DNA of 64,000 nt, from assembly GCA_033085395.1 (NCBI GenBank), contig JANQBS010000166.1, forward strand, positions 1 to 64,000, given 5' to 3'. Positions within the stretch are counted from its first letter, which is position 1, and each line of letters opens with the position of its first letter. The notes beneath the pieces were generated by a model that worked only from the letters and a program-made list of their open reading frames with translations, was not told the origin of the DNA and did not search any database. This DNA comes from Xanthoparmelia taractica. Its lineage: Eukaryota > Ascomycota > Lecanoromycetes > Lecanorales > Parmeliaceae. Made by a program: the position numbers and the translations under genes. Shown in pieces: positions 1 to 10,178 of this stretch.

Positions 1-80
1 CCCCCAACCCCCCCCCCCCCCCCCCCACCCCCGACACCCCACCCCCACAAATACCCCCCCCCCCCCCCCCCCCCCCCCCC
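1..80. repeat. poly-C low-complexity tract
   Basis: The first 80 bases are almost pure C with a few A and T. No coding or structured signal is visible. It could be a genuine C/G homopolymer-rich tract or a sequencing/assembly artefact at a contig edge. Confidence 0.9.
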
Positions 81-932
81 TCCCCTCCCCAACACCGGAC
101 TAATGCTCCATTCGCTCTATCCGCCCAAAGTTCACATCCCTTCATCCCTCCTCACCACTCACCAGCGACTTCCGCAGAATTAATCCATGTAGACACCGGG
201 AGATAAGGAACCGAGTTCGCTTTGTTTTAGCTTTTTTTAAAGAGGCCTTGATGGTGATGGAGCTGATGATTTACGTGGATTTTCTTCAAGGAGGGTAGGG
301 CAGGGCAGGGTAGGGTAGAAGAGGGCAGAAGAGGACGGAAAAAGGCAGCGCGGAAGAGGGCAGGGTAGAAGAGGGATACATTGGTGGCGGATGTCAAGGT
401 GAGAGAGGGGAGAGAGGGATTTGAGTGGCGGGGTGTGTTGGGGGGGGAGTTTGGTGTTTGTATCAGTTGGAGAGTGATTCTTGATGGAGGGTGAGTTGGC
501 GTGGTGGGTGATGGGGAGCGGGAGCGGGAGGGGGAGCGCGGGTGGAAAGGAAAGGGTTGGGGATGGGTGGGTTGTGAGAGATGAAGAGGAGGGGAGGAGA
601 GCGGAGGAAGTTAAAGGGGAGAGAAGAGGAGAGGAGAGGAGAGGAGGGGGGAGGGAAGGGGCTGGGGGAGGTGAGAAGTGGGGCTTGGAGAATGAATGGT
701 GGAGGATTATTGGATTTGGAGTGGATTCAAGGATTCTTGCTCCATTTATTGGTGAGCATGATGTGGAATCCGTGTACACATATGGTTGGTACATGGATGA
801 GGTACGCAGATTAGAGAATGGCCTTGGGCATGCTAAGTAATATGCTTCATGTAGTCATTTCTCCACAGATGCAGGTGCCGAGACGTCAACGCTGTGATGC
901 AACGAGTTGGAGGTTCTAGGAAAGATTTTCAT
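81..932. other. gene-free, purine-rich (G/A) stretch
   Basis: From about 285 to 720 the plus strand is strongly G/A-biased, with GGGAG, AGAGG and GGGCAG runs. The open frames here encode only biased Gly/Glu/Arg (plus) or Pro/Ser/Leu (minus) strings, which I treat as composition artefacts. The 3' flank of the GH76 gene lies at the right end. No gene is supported. Confidence 0.7.
293..315 (+). other. potential G-quadruplex motif
   Basis: Five GGG runs are separated by two-base loops (TA, CA, CA, TA), the classic short-loop G-quadruplex pattern on the plus strand. It lies in the G/A-rich gap downstream of the GH76 gene. No function is assigned. Confidence 0.6.
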
Positions 933-2541
933 TCAGATGGGTGATAGGGATATTAGCGCCACTGGGACCACTAAAAGCAGAGTCCAGCTCACTGCCCACA
1001 ACCTCTGGGATCCGGAAGAAGGCTTAGAAGAGGTGGTTGCATTTGGTGTCCCAGATGTGCTTGCAGTCGGTGTCCCAGATGTGCCGTTGGTAGTCGAAGA
1101 CGGAGTCAGGGCGTTCGCCTGCGTCGCTCCTTTTGCTTGTGCTGCAACAGTTGTGTTCACGTTGATAGGCGCCGAGGAATTGACGGCAAGGTTGGCCAGG
1201 AAGACGTTCAAGGCGTTGAATTCCTGTCCAAGGCCAGTCTTCTCGTCGTACTTGCTCTTTGTCCAATGCGTCCCACACGTCGTTCCGTTGGGGCCTCCGG
1301 AACATTGCTTGGCAGCTCCGTCTGCCGAGCTCTGAAGATAGCTTAGGATCTTGTCGGTCGTGAAAGGCGCAACCTGCATAGCCTCGCCCATCCATTGCGC
1401 CGTCAGGCCCTTGAAAGCATATTGGTCGGGGTTGCAGGTCCTGGCTGGTTCACAGGCCACCTCGAACATGATTCCAGGCTCGGCTGAAGTGTGGAATTGA
1501 CTTTTGTCCCCGGTAAAGAAGACTGACATTGATGAGAGCAGGTTTTCCGTACGGATCTTCCACGTGGCGTCTGTGTTTGTCTGGTTGCTGTTAGTGTAAG
1601 TTTAATCAAGGCAAAGAGATGGACTTGCAAAATTGGTCATGACGGCACTTCCATACATGAAAGCTGCGGCGGTGTAGGACCATTGTAAACGATCAATCGA
1701 GGTGCAATTGAGATCGGCGAATGCCCCATCAAAGACCTTGTAGTCGTCATTGATCAATCCAACCGAGCTTGTCCAGTCGTAGCTTTTGATCGCCCAGTCG
1801 GCGTAAGTCTGGTTTCCCGTGTATTTAGCCAGTCGGGCGGCGAGTTGGAAGAATGCCGCACCCGACATGGTATTCTTGTAGTCGTATCCTTTGTTGAACG
1901 TGTAGATCTGCCAGCGCCAACCCCCGCCACAGGTTTGTGCATCCCAGCGAGATACTTGGTCATTGAAAACATTCATGGCAATATCGAGCCAGGACGGGGA
2001 GGTGGACGGGTTAGGAAAGCGTAGTTCCACTGCCCGCATGGCTGCTAGCGCCCAGATTGCTTGCTCATCGTTTCCCTGTATGTTCCATGGCGGTCAGCGT
2101 TCGGTAATAAATGTTTTTTTCAGAAAGAAGAGGAGCGCTACCTCATTTTTTGTCTGATTGGGCGGCATGTAGTCTCTATTCGGGCCGAGTTGCCAGAGCA
2201 AAGCCTGCTGTACGAGAGCAACGTACTGAGCATCTCCGGTGTAGTCCCAGTAGTCGATCAGGCTTCCCCAGACAGCGCCAGATTCCCACCACAGGGAGTG
2301 TTCTGGGAAGAGGCCAGGGATTTGGCCCGGGTCTGACCCATGGTAGTAGCTGAGCACGTCCTTGGCCACGATGCTTGAGGCATTCTTGATGGAGACTGTA
2401 GGAGGGGCATCAGTAATACGCTTTGCATTCGTTGACTGGGTGGTGCATACCAGAGCTAGAGAGATCAAGTGAGATTGCGGTGGCCAGTAAGGGACTAGAG
2501 AGTGTGAACAGGAGGACAGAAGACCAGGTGGGTAAGAGCAT
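933..2541 (-). CDS. GH76 mannan endo-1,6-alpha-mannosidase, DFG5/DCW1-like, GPI-anchored
   Basis: Cell-surface enzyme of the DFG5/DCW1 family, thought to link GPI mannoproteins into the fungal wall through their alpha-1,6-mannose. Four exons read on the minus strand: 2541-2451, 2395-2142, 2075-1629 and 1580-933, giving 479 residues, a normal family length. The start ATG at 2541 opens a signal peptide of about 22 residues (MLLPTWSSVLLF...). Family landmarks follow: SIKNASSI, a WWESGAVWG segment, GDAQYVALVQQALLWQ..GPN, MPPNQTK, the active-site region GNDEQAIWALAAM (residues about 116-128), then LQWSYTAAAFMYG. The C-terminus has a Thr/Ser/Pro-rich linker and a hydrophobic tail after SGSQRLW, as expected for GPI attachment. 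Introns 1 and 2 are GT-AG. Intron 3 (1628-1581) fits the frame only as GC-AG (donor GCAAGT). The usual NDDQ motif reads NDEQ here. The family call is secure; exact linkage specificity is not visible. Confidence 0.88.
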
Positions 2542-3305
2542 GTTGGGCGGGAGAAGAGTGAAAGAGAGGACAAGAGGAAGAGATGATGGTTCTAGACGTA
2601 GACGTAGATGTAGATGTGGATGTAGATGTAGATGTAGATGGTGCCACTGTGTTAGAATTGAGACAAGGCATCTTGAATAAATATATCCTCTCCTTTTCGT
2701 ACAGCTTTCGTACAGCTTTCGTGTATGAAACAGCTGAGCCTCCAAATGGGCGGAGTATCTTCAAATTACTTCGTAACTCGTACATGAGAAAAACTAGGGA
2801 GGGTTACCAAAGCCTAACCCTAATTGCCCTGATAGCCCTAAATCTAAACTTTAATAAGTCGTTTCACGTATAAGCGCAGCAATTACCGCCGCTAGAACAT
2901 AGCCGCAAAATAAAACCAGCACGGGCTACGGCTGTCGCGATTCCTACCTTAAGCTGAACCCTGCTGTGCCAGAAATGAGCGTGCATCGAGGGCTACTGCT
3001 CCTGGTATTGGGGCTGGGAGATTGTTGAGTATGAGGTTTGGGCTTTTTTGTAGATTTGACGGGGGGGCGTGGGTATTGGGCGTGGTGTAGGGGGACCTAT
3101 TTAGGAGGAGTGGACGGATTGAGTTGGGAGAGAAGGGGGGCGATCACTGTGGCGGCATGACGAAGTTCCTTGTAAGGAGATGTATTTAGCTCAGAAATGC
3201 AATTCGTCTTTGGCTTCGTTATCCAAGTTCGTCTGGCGTGAGGAAGTCCTTGAGCCCTACCAAACAGACCGTTGCCTGACCCCGATTGATGTCTCAAGGG
3301 CCCTT
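2542..3305. other. intergenic between GH76 promoter and the 3' end of the RdRP-helicase gene
   Basis: Contains the hexanucleotide microsatellite and a short interstitial telomere-like CCTAACCCTAA at 2813-2823. The remainder shows no gene. Open frames here are short and do not resemble any protein I know. Confidence 0.6.
2594..2640. repeat. GTAGAT hexanucleotide microsatellite
   Basis: About eight imperfect copies of a six-base unit (gtagat/gtagac) lie 50-100 bases upstream of the GH76 start codon. They fall in its promoter or 5' UTR. A variable-length tract there could tune expression, which is inference only. Confidence 0.8.
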
Positions 3306-6300
3306 TTAGCTAGCTATTACGACCTCATTCAACTTCGCAACCAACCTCCGCCATGTCATCACGCTCGCCTCTCCCTCCGCACCCCCCATAAGTGTCACAC
3401 TGTCTCCAATGACGATACACCCAATCTTTGCCCTCGTCATCACAACGTTCAATCTTCTCAGATCCCGCAAAAAACCGATTTCACCATGGACGTTGCATCT
3501 GACAGTGACGAAAATCACTATATCCGCCTCCCGACCTTGGAATCCGTCGATGCTTGAAAGAATAATGGCGGAGGGGAGTAAAGGGCGGAGGATCTCCACT
3601 TGGCGCGTGTAGGGCGTTAGGACGGCGATTGAGTATGAGGGTGCTTGACTGGATGATGATGGCGATGGTGATGCCGAAGATGATGGCGAAGATGGAGTAG
3701 GTGCCGTGAGGAGCTTGGTGCAGATGGATTGACAGAGTTTCGCCTGGCCGGCATTACCTTTCGATCTCCGCCCAATGTCTTCCACGCTAGAGCATTGCAC
3801 AAAGACCATACGAGACCTGTCCACCCTTTCATGCTGCGAAACAGGCCACGGGAACTGGGACTCGGGCAGAGATCTGGTGTCATCTCGGACGGCTGTGCGC
3901 AGTCGACCGTCGTAGAACTCCTCGGAGCTGAAGCTGCAGATTTCTCGGTGCATTCGGTACTGCGAGTCTAGCATCACCTTCTGCACACTCGGCCCCGTTT
4001 CGTGGTACAGTCGCTCGAAAAGAGAGACGTCATAGTCCTGAAGCTGGGCGAGCGGCTGCACGGTCGCTCGAAGTTGCACATGATCGCCGACTAGGATGGC
4101 TTTGGTGCAGCCTTTGACAAGGGGGACGAGAGTCATTGGTTCCGTTTGTTGAGATGCTTCGTCAATGATTACTGTGTCGAATTCTTCATTGCGCAGCAAA
4201 CCAAGGGCAGCTCCGATGCATGTTGTAAACACCAGACGAGCGCCTTGAATACGTTTGCGCGCTACCCTCTGGGCTTTGAAGTCTTCGGCGAGTTCTTTGC
4301 CCATCATTGCGTCGCAGGTGTAGGGTCTCATGTCCTCTGCTACTTTGCGAATCTATTACAAGTTTTAGTGTAGGGAGTTAGCTTGGATTGTGGTAAGACT
4401 CACATCTGTCGATACCCGAATGGGATGGACTGATGAAGTCCGATCGCTGTCTCTGGAAATGTACTTGCGCATGACGTTGTCAACTGCGTTGTGTGTTGGC
4501 GCCGCGACAAGAATCTTTCGGGTTGGTTCGGAAGTCAGAAGCTCCTGTAGTATCGCTACGATGGTATGAGACTTGCCCGTACCAGGTGGACCCCATAGTA
4601 ATGTTAGCGAGCCGACCATCGATGCCCTAAGTGCTGCGTTCTGGCTTTCATTCAAGAAGTACTGACTCACGTCTAGGTCTGCAGGGTCTGAAACTGCGTC
4701 TGTATCATTACTTGGAAGTCCAAGAAGCTGCCGTTGAATGGGACAATGAAGAGCTGCTTCCCGTGCGAATCTGTATAGGGCATCAATCATGGTCTGGCTT
4801 GTGACGAAAGATCCGCAGTTTGCTAACTTCCAAGAGCAATCCTCAAGGTAGTGTGGCAAGGGGTGGAGACATTCAAAAGTGACAGTCCCTTGGTCTAAGG
4901 ATTGGACAATGGCATCCATGGAGTAGAGGCGCTGACTAGTGCTATTGTTTGGTAAGGTTGCGCTTGTTAGTCTGACGTGATCTGAAGTCTGTAATGGGCG
5001 GGATAAATGAGCGTCGATTCGGAGCCGAGCTGAGACAGTTCTATCTCCCTTGTCCCATTTCAAGTCCAAGAGCCCATCTTCGGAGAATCTCACATCTTTC
5101 ACCTCATCGATATGATCGAGAGCTAAGCCAATTAGATTCTTGACAAAATGCTGCACCACCTCGACAGGGGCTGCCAGGAGCCGTGCGCTTTCAGGCTCTA
5201 GTGATCCTAGTAGCAGATCCAGAGCAATGTCAGGAGAGCGCACAGTCAACGAAATGACCCTCACGAGCTCTAGAAAAGTAGCAAATGACATTTCTGGTGC
5301 CTGGAGCAGAATTTGCCTAAAAGGCTCCACGACAAACTCTTGCGCTTCTTGAGCTGCGGTGACGAGGGCCAGGAGGAGCTTTGGAGCGCCTTCGACCATT
5401 GCAGTGTGCAGAGGAGATTCCGGATCCGCCCATCCGTGCACAGTCGTGAAGCTTGTGGCCAGCGGTGCTGCTGTTGTAGTAGTGAATGCTATCATTGTTG
5501 ATATTAGCCCTGGAAGACCGACTCTGACCTCGGCAGCCTCTGTAGATGATAGCTCCAGAAATAAATGAAAGATTTCTCGAATAAGTATCCTCTCCTGTCG
5601 TTGCCAGAGCCACCGGAATACGGAGGTGAATAGGTCAAGCGAATCAAAGGTGTAGAAAGGCGAGAAGTCATGATCGCGAACGATCTTGCTAAGGTAGTCC
5701 GGCTCATTGGACCAGTCGACTGTTGACAATAGGGATAAACTGTACTCTTTTGCCTGGGTGTCGAACAGTGGCATGGTCTCTTCCGTGTCGACAGCGGAAA
5801 GCCATAGATCTAGTGCACGTAAAGATCGAATGTCTCGATTGCTTATAACGTAGATTTCCTGTATACATGAGTTTATGAGCCACAAATGTAGGGGATTTAC
5901 CTACGGCAGCCAGAATTGGATTCCGATTGACCTTTCCAATGTGCGTTTGAAGGCCCCTGCTAAATTTGTCCAGTGCAACGCTCGTCACGAAATCACGATT
6001 TATGGCTACGTCCACCGTTGCCTGCCGTTGTCTCCGTCTATCTCCCCGATTCGGAAGGTTTTCGTACGTCTTGTTGTCGGAGCCAGGTCGTGTGATAAAA
6101 ACCCACGTATTCCCACGCTGGCCCTGGTAGAGTTGGAAAGAATGTTCGTCGCAATATAGGCGATAGGTCTTCTTTGTTGGGACAACGCAGCGGTGGGAGT
6201 CTTCACCCGGTTGAGAGTGTGGAAATGCGAACAGACGGACAGTATCGTCGACCGGATAATCCTGTTCCTTTTGAATCTTCTTCGGCACGTATATGGCTAG

Positions 6301-8873
6301 AGTAAGTCGTTCATCTACTCGTAAGACTATCAACTTCTTGTGGAAATCCTCGAGTAACCGCGTTGTGGCCTCGAGGAATGTTGCCATCCGATCTTGAGCT
6401 GAGTCGAAGGCACATTTCCAGCGTAGGCGGGGACTGTCGAGCCGGTACGGATGGATTTCAGACGAGCTGACTAGATTTGAAGATAAGAGCCCGTTCAACA
6501 CCAAGCGCGAGAGCTCAATCGAACTGGGTAGCTGACTCAAAGCCCACGCCTTCTCCTCGTCGCTCAGACGATTGAAGTCAAAGTAATATAGGAACTCTAC
6601 GAGTCTGGTCTGATTGCGCAAACACCACCGATAAGTGAGCTTTACTAGCTCGAATTCCGTCAATGCGAAATCTTCCCTACTCAAAAGGAGCTGCATCGCA
6701 TCGAAGGTGAATTCTTCCCAATGCTGGGAGTTTCTTTGATAGCCGGCAACATATTTGGTTGCGGCTTCGTGGAGGGTGTCCAGAATGAAATTGTCGTTAC
6801 CAGGTTTTGGGGAGTTTTCTAAATGTTTCGGAACCTTGATGCGATTTCCGTCTACGCACATCGAGAACAGGTGGTTTAGCTCCTGGCATTCCCCGCTCAT
6901 AGGACCTTTCGCTTTGGCCCAATCGAGGTAGAGGTTCTTCACCCGACCGAGAGAAGCGTTGGTGTATCTTGCAAAGTATTGTAAGCGATCGTCATCAGTG
7001 ATGGGCTTTAGCGTAACCGGCTCTTTGGCACCTTGGTACCGAGCTGGCTGCGAAAGCTTTGAAGGTACTAGATCGGGATCCCAGCAGACGAAGACTATCT
7101 ATCGTCAGCATGGCGGGTCTGGAAATAGGACTTGCCTAACGTGAGACGCCTACGACTCACATTTGTCACCGTCCAAATCACCTCCAGACATCATGTCGGC
7201 GCTCGGTCTCTTGCCTCGAACCGGAAACACTATGCAATCTGTTAGGTGAGAAAGCTCCGGGTTCTCTACGACGCTGAATTTCTGTAGATCGCCAGGATGA
7301 AGACATGGATTCCGTGTCACCAAAATCTCCATTCCCTTTATCGCCATGGGTTGACCATCTCCATCCATGGTCACCTTTACGGCGCATTCCCCTTCCTTCA
7401 AAACGTTCATTGAGTCACACACTCCGAAAAGGAGCCTCGACTGAGGTATCATGATTCGACATTTCTCCACCCCTTTTTTGTTTACCAGCTTGCTCAGCTC
7501 TTGCTTAATTAATCTCAAGAGCTGGTCTTTTAGTGGTTCAATACCGTCCAGAAGAACTCGTTCGGCGAGCTCCATGTTGTTGGTGTACGTAAGGAATTGG
7601 AATGCAGCGATTGGATGTGTGATTGAAGCCGACAGGAAGTCAAAGTATTCTTGCTGCTTACGATGTAAGACTGCCTCGGGAATTCCCAAAGAATGCAGAA
7701 GTAGCACAACTTCGTCGTTGAGAGAGCCAAAATTGTACGGCTAAATCGACCTCGGCATCAGTTTATAGATTTGTTGAATGGGCGTGGCATTGACGAGCGA
7801 CTAAAGACTCATCGTACCTTTGCATACTCGATCACAGAGAAGGAAAGATCCTCTCCACCTTTGAACTTCCTCATCGACTCTCTGAACCTGATCTTTGTCT
7901 TGTTCTTCATAGTTGGGTCTACCGTCAGTACACCTTTGTAACCTCTGTATCGAATTTGGAAAACCGAAGGCATATATCTTTGGTTGCGAAACCTGATATT
8001 CATATTTTTTACGAGAAATTTGGCAAATTTCTCCGATATGAGACCACAGCCATCAGTGAAGTTGTAATCTTTACTGACAACATCGGGAATATCTTCACAG
8101 TACTCTGGTTGAACTGTGCAGGCAATCTCTGCGGCCGAGAACAGCAACGCTATGCGTTTGGCTTTCTTCGCCACCGATTTCATTTTGCTGAAGTCGCCCA
8201 AGTTCTCCACTTTGTGGGCAATCTCTTTCTTTGAAGCGGCATATAGAAAACACGTTCGAGACTTCAACTGCGAATTGCTGTGGCCGTAGAAATTGTATGT
8301 GACGTCGTTAATGGTGATTCCGTGTTGAAGGAGCCTTGTGACATAATCGGCCGACTCCTTGGACGTAGCGGGAGTAAAAGATAGACCATCGCCTCCTTTC
8401 GTTGGTGGGTTATCATTGGAATGTCGGAGACGGAAGTCGGCGAATGAAATCGAAACGAATTTATTCAGCGGATCGTTGGCCGTTGCTCTGTTAGCCGGCA
8501 TTTTGGTGAATCGAAGGACTATATTCTGCTGTGTAGCATTTGAGACGACGCTGACTGATTTGATCAGTCCATGAGAATCAAGCTTTGAGCTTTGTGGTAG
8601 GTTGGGTATAGAGTAGGACCATTTGATTTCATCAAGTTTGATAGAATCCTGGAGGGTGATAGCAACGCTGCTCAGGTTTGATTTCGCCATGCTGGAGGCA
8701 TGGAATTCGAATCCAGTTGGGAAAACTCTGAGCACACCGCTGCGGAGGTGGTTTGCGAAAGTTTGTTTGGTAATTTGTACTCTGGGCAGGAAACGTAAGC
8801 AGTTCAAACATCTGTTGATAGGAAGGTCCAAGATACCTACCTCTGAGCCAAAGAGGAGGAGCTGCTGAGTCAT
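3306..8873 (-). CDS. RNA-dependent RNA polymerase fused to an SF1 (UPF1/Hrr1-type) helicase
   Basis: RNAi-type enzyme that copies RNA into dsRNA, carrying its own helicase. Five exons join without a frame break: 8873-7818, 7740-7161, 7094-5905, 5858-4404 and 4352-3306, giving 1775 residues. All four introns are GT-AG, 46-77 nt (donors GTACGA, GTGAGT, GTAGGT, GTGAGT). The RdRP part has SNSQLKSRTCFLYA, FTDGCGLIS (about 272-280), SVFQIRYRGYKGVL (about 303-316), FRESMRKF, and the catalytic GGDLDGDK (538-545; Asp540, 542 and 544 are the metal ligands of this family). The helicase part has Walker A GPPGTGKS (1365-1372), IIDEAS (1489-1494), LVGDHVQL, LDSQYRMH, SIDGFQGREADIV and RRLNVVMTRAK. Residues about 700-1300 are the helicase N-terminal region with no motif I recognise. 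In S. pombe Rdp1 and Hrr1, and in Neurospora SAD-1 and SAD-3, these are separate proteins. The 5' end is the least certain: the ATG at 8873 is the first usable one, with little upstream room. The gene looks intact. Confidence 0.88.
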
Positions 8874-9064
8874 CCTTGCATATGCACATGTATCAATCGA
8901 GTAGCAAATGAGCTGATCTATCAGCCGCAGTCTGAGAGCATGTGACGCGAATCAAGCGAGGAGCGCCTTGACCAGTCAAACAGGAGAACAACATATATTA
9001 AACCCCCGTCCCCTCCATGTAGCACTCTATCTATCTCTCATCATTCACCAACATCCCACCAACA
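8874..9064. promoter_or_regulatory. shared divergent promoter region (RdRP-helicase / P-loop kinase)
   Basis: Only 191 bases separate the start codons of two divergent genes, so both promoters and 5' UTRs must lie here. A TATA-like TATATTAA sits at 8994-9001, about 65 bases before the kinase ATG. Co-regulation of the two genes is possible but unproven. Confidence 0.55.
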
Positions 9065-9667
9065 ATGCCTAAGAACATCTACATCGTAGGCGCCCAATGC
9101 ACCGGCAAGACGACCCTCATTGGCGCTCTTTCAAGCCATTTCACTGCCTCATCACTATCAACAACGCCAGCACCTTTGGTTTTCACTGAAGTCGCACGAA
9201 CAGTTCTCCGCAAGCACAACCTCACAGGAAGTGATATCGCATCTTCTCCCAGCACGAATCTGCTGTTCCAGCAACTGATGATAGAAGCGCAATATGCGAC
9301 GGAAAAGGTAGCGGAGACGTCTCAGTGGTTCATATCTGATCGATCGGGCTTCGATCCTATCGTCTACGCTAGGAGATACGTGGGTGAAGAGGGAGCGAGG
9401 AGCTTGATGGAGATGGAGATTTGGGGAGAGTTGAAGGAGCGCATGGAGCGGTCGCTGGTGGTTGTTTGCGAGGCTGGCGCTGACTGGCTGGTTGATGATG
9501 GGGTGAGATTGATGCCAGAGAACAAGGCAGACTGGGTTGCTTTTCATGACCTTTTCTGTGAGTTACTCAAAGATGCGGGGTTGGACTTTGTAGTCTTGCC
9601 TTGCGAGATGAAGGATTTGGCGGAGCGTGTCCGCTTTGTTCTGGACTGCTGGCGGGGCACATCCTAG
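9065..9667 (+). CDS. P-loop kinase-like protein, AAA_28 type
   Basis: Single-exon 200-residue protein. The start ATG (CCAACAATG) is followed by an N-terminal nucleotide-binding strand and Walker A, IVGAQCTGKTT (residues 7-17). Later segments fit the AAA_28/NadR-like small-kinase fold: FTEVARTVLR, a FISDRSGFDPIVYARRYVG block with the SDRS Walker-B-like region and a lid arginine pair, and a C-terminal LAERVRFVLDCW helix. The family probably phosphorylates a small molecule; the substrate cannot be read from sequence. It is divergent from the RdRP-helicase gene. Its TAG stop overlaps, through a CTAG palindrome, the stop of a doubtful minus-strand frame. No intron is needed and no targeting signal is seen. 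Confidence 0.8.
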   Translation: MPKNIYIVGAQCTGKTTLIGALSSHFTASSLSTTPAPLVFTEVARTVLRKHNLTGSDIASSPSTNLLFQQLMIEAQYATEKVAETSQWFISDRSGFDPIVYARRYVGEEGARSLMEMEIWGELKERMERSLVVVCEAGADWLVDDGVRLMPENKADWVAFHDLFCELLKDAGLDFVVLPCEMKDLAERVRFVLDCWRGTS

Positions 9668-9888
9668 AGAACGGCTTCGGGCAAAGGCTCTCCGGGCTGG
9701 TAATAGTGTATTGGTGGATTCTTTATTAGTGAGATAGAGCAGTACTCTGTCAAGTCCAAAGCAGTCACTTCAGTCAGGGAGTACGGCTGGTTAAAATGCT
9801 GTGGATCTAAAGCAAGAATTAGTAAGGTCAGACGGTCCAATTCGGGTGCCCGCCTCACTTCGTTATCTTTCAGAGCAACGCTGCTCAA
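9664..9888 (-). CDS. possible 3' exon of an unrecognised gene
   Basis: A minus-strand frame has a protein-like composition (ending DLTEYCSISLIKNP...PGEPLPEAVL), and intron-like signals (GTGAGG, CTTACTAAT, TTTAG) lie within it. It begins at TTG after an in-frame TAG, so if real it is a later exon whose upstream exon would lie toward 10.1 kb; a candidate frame beginning MQHSASEAIGAL is visible there. I could not join them cleanly. It may be a relic. Confidence 0.25.
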   Translation of the reverse strand: MSSVALKDNEVRRAPELDRLTLLILALDPQHFNQPYSLTEVTALDLTEYCSISLIKNPPIHYYQPGEPLPEAVL

Positions 9889-10178
9889 ATGCTACGGAGC
9901 AGCCATTCAGCTGATGCCATCAAGCCTATGTCTCACGTCCCCTCACTACCCCAAAGGAGATTTTCTTGCACGCGTGAACGCTCTTAGCGCACCGATCGCT
10001 TCTGAGGCACTATGCTGCATTCTTCTCACTTGAGTCCGGATGGAGGATTGTGATGCCTCAATGCGCCCGAAAAGGTTGTAGACTAATGGGGGTCACGCTA
10101 AACGATCATAGGTAGTCTGGTTGTTCACTCTGCTTTGGCAACAATGGTTATAGGGCACCCGATGCCCAATTGGCTCTC
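9889..10178. other. gap between the doubtful exon and the GT17 gene
   Basis: The only hint of coding is the candidate upstream exon mentioned for the preceding entry. Otherwise nothing is recognisable. Confidence 0.4.

Noticed and set aside
237..840. Long frames on both strands in the purine-rich gap
   Set aside because: Composition (Pro/Ser/Leu or Gly/Glu/Arg) follows the G/A bias; no domain, splice or signal features.
8815..8873. Possible 59-nt intron right after the RdRP start (GTAGGT...CTGCCCAG)
   Set aside because: Its removal puts the RdRP into the wrong frame from either nearby ATG, so the continuous reading was kept.
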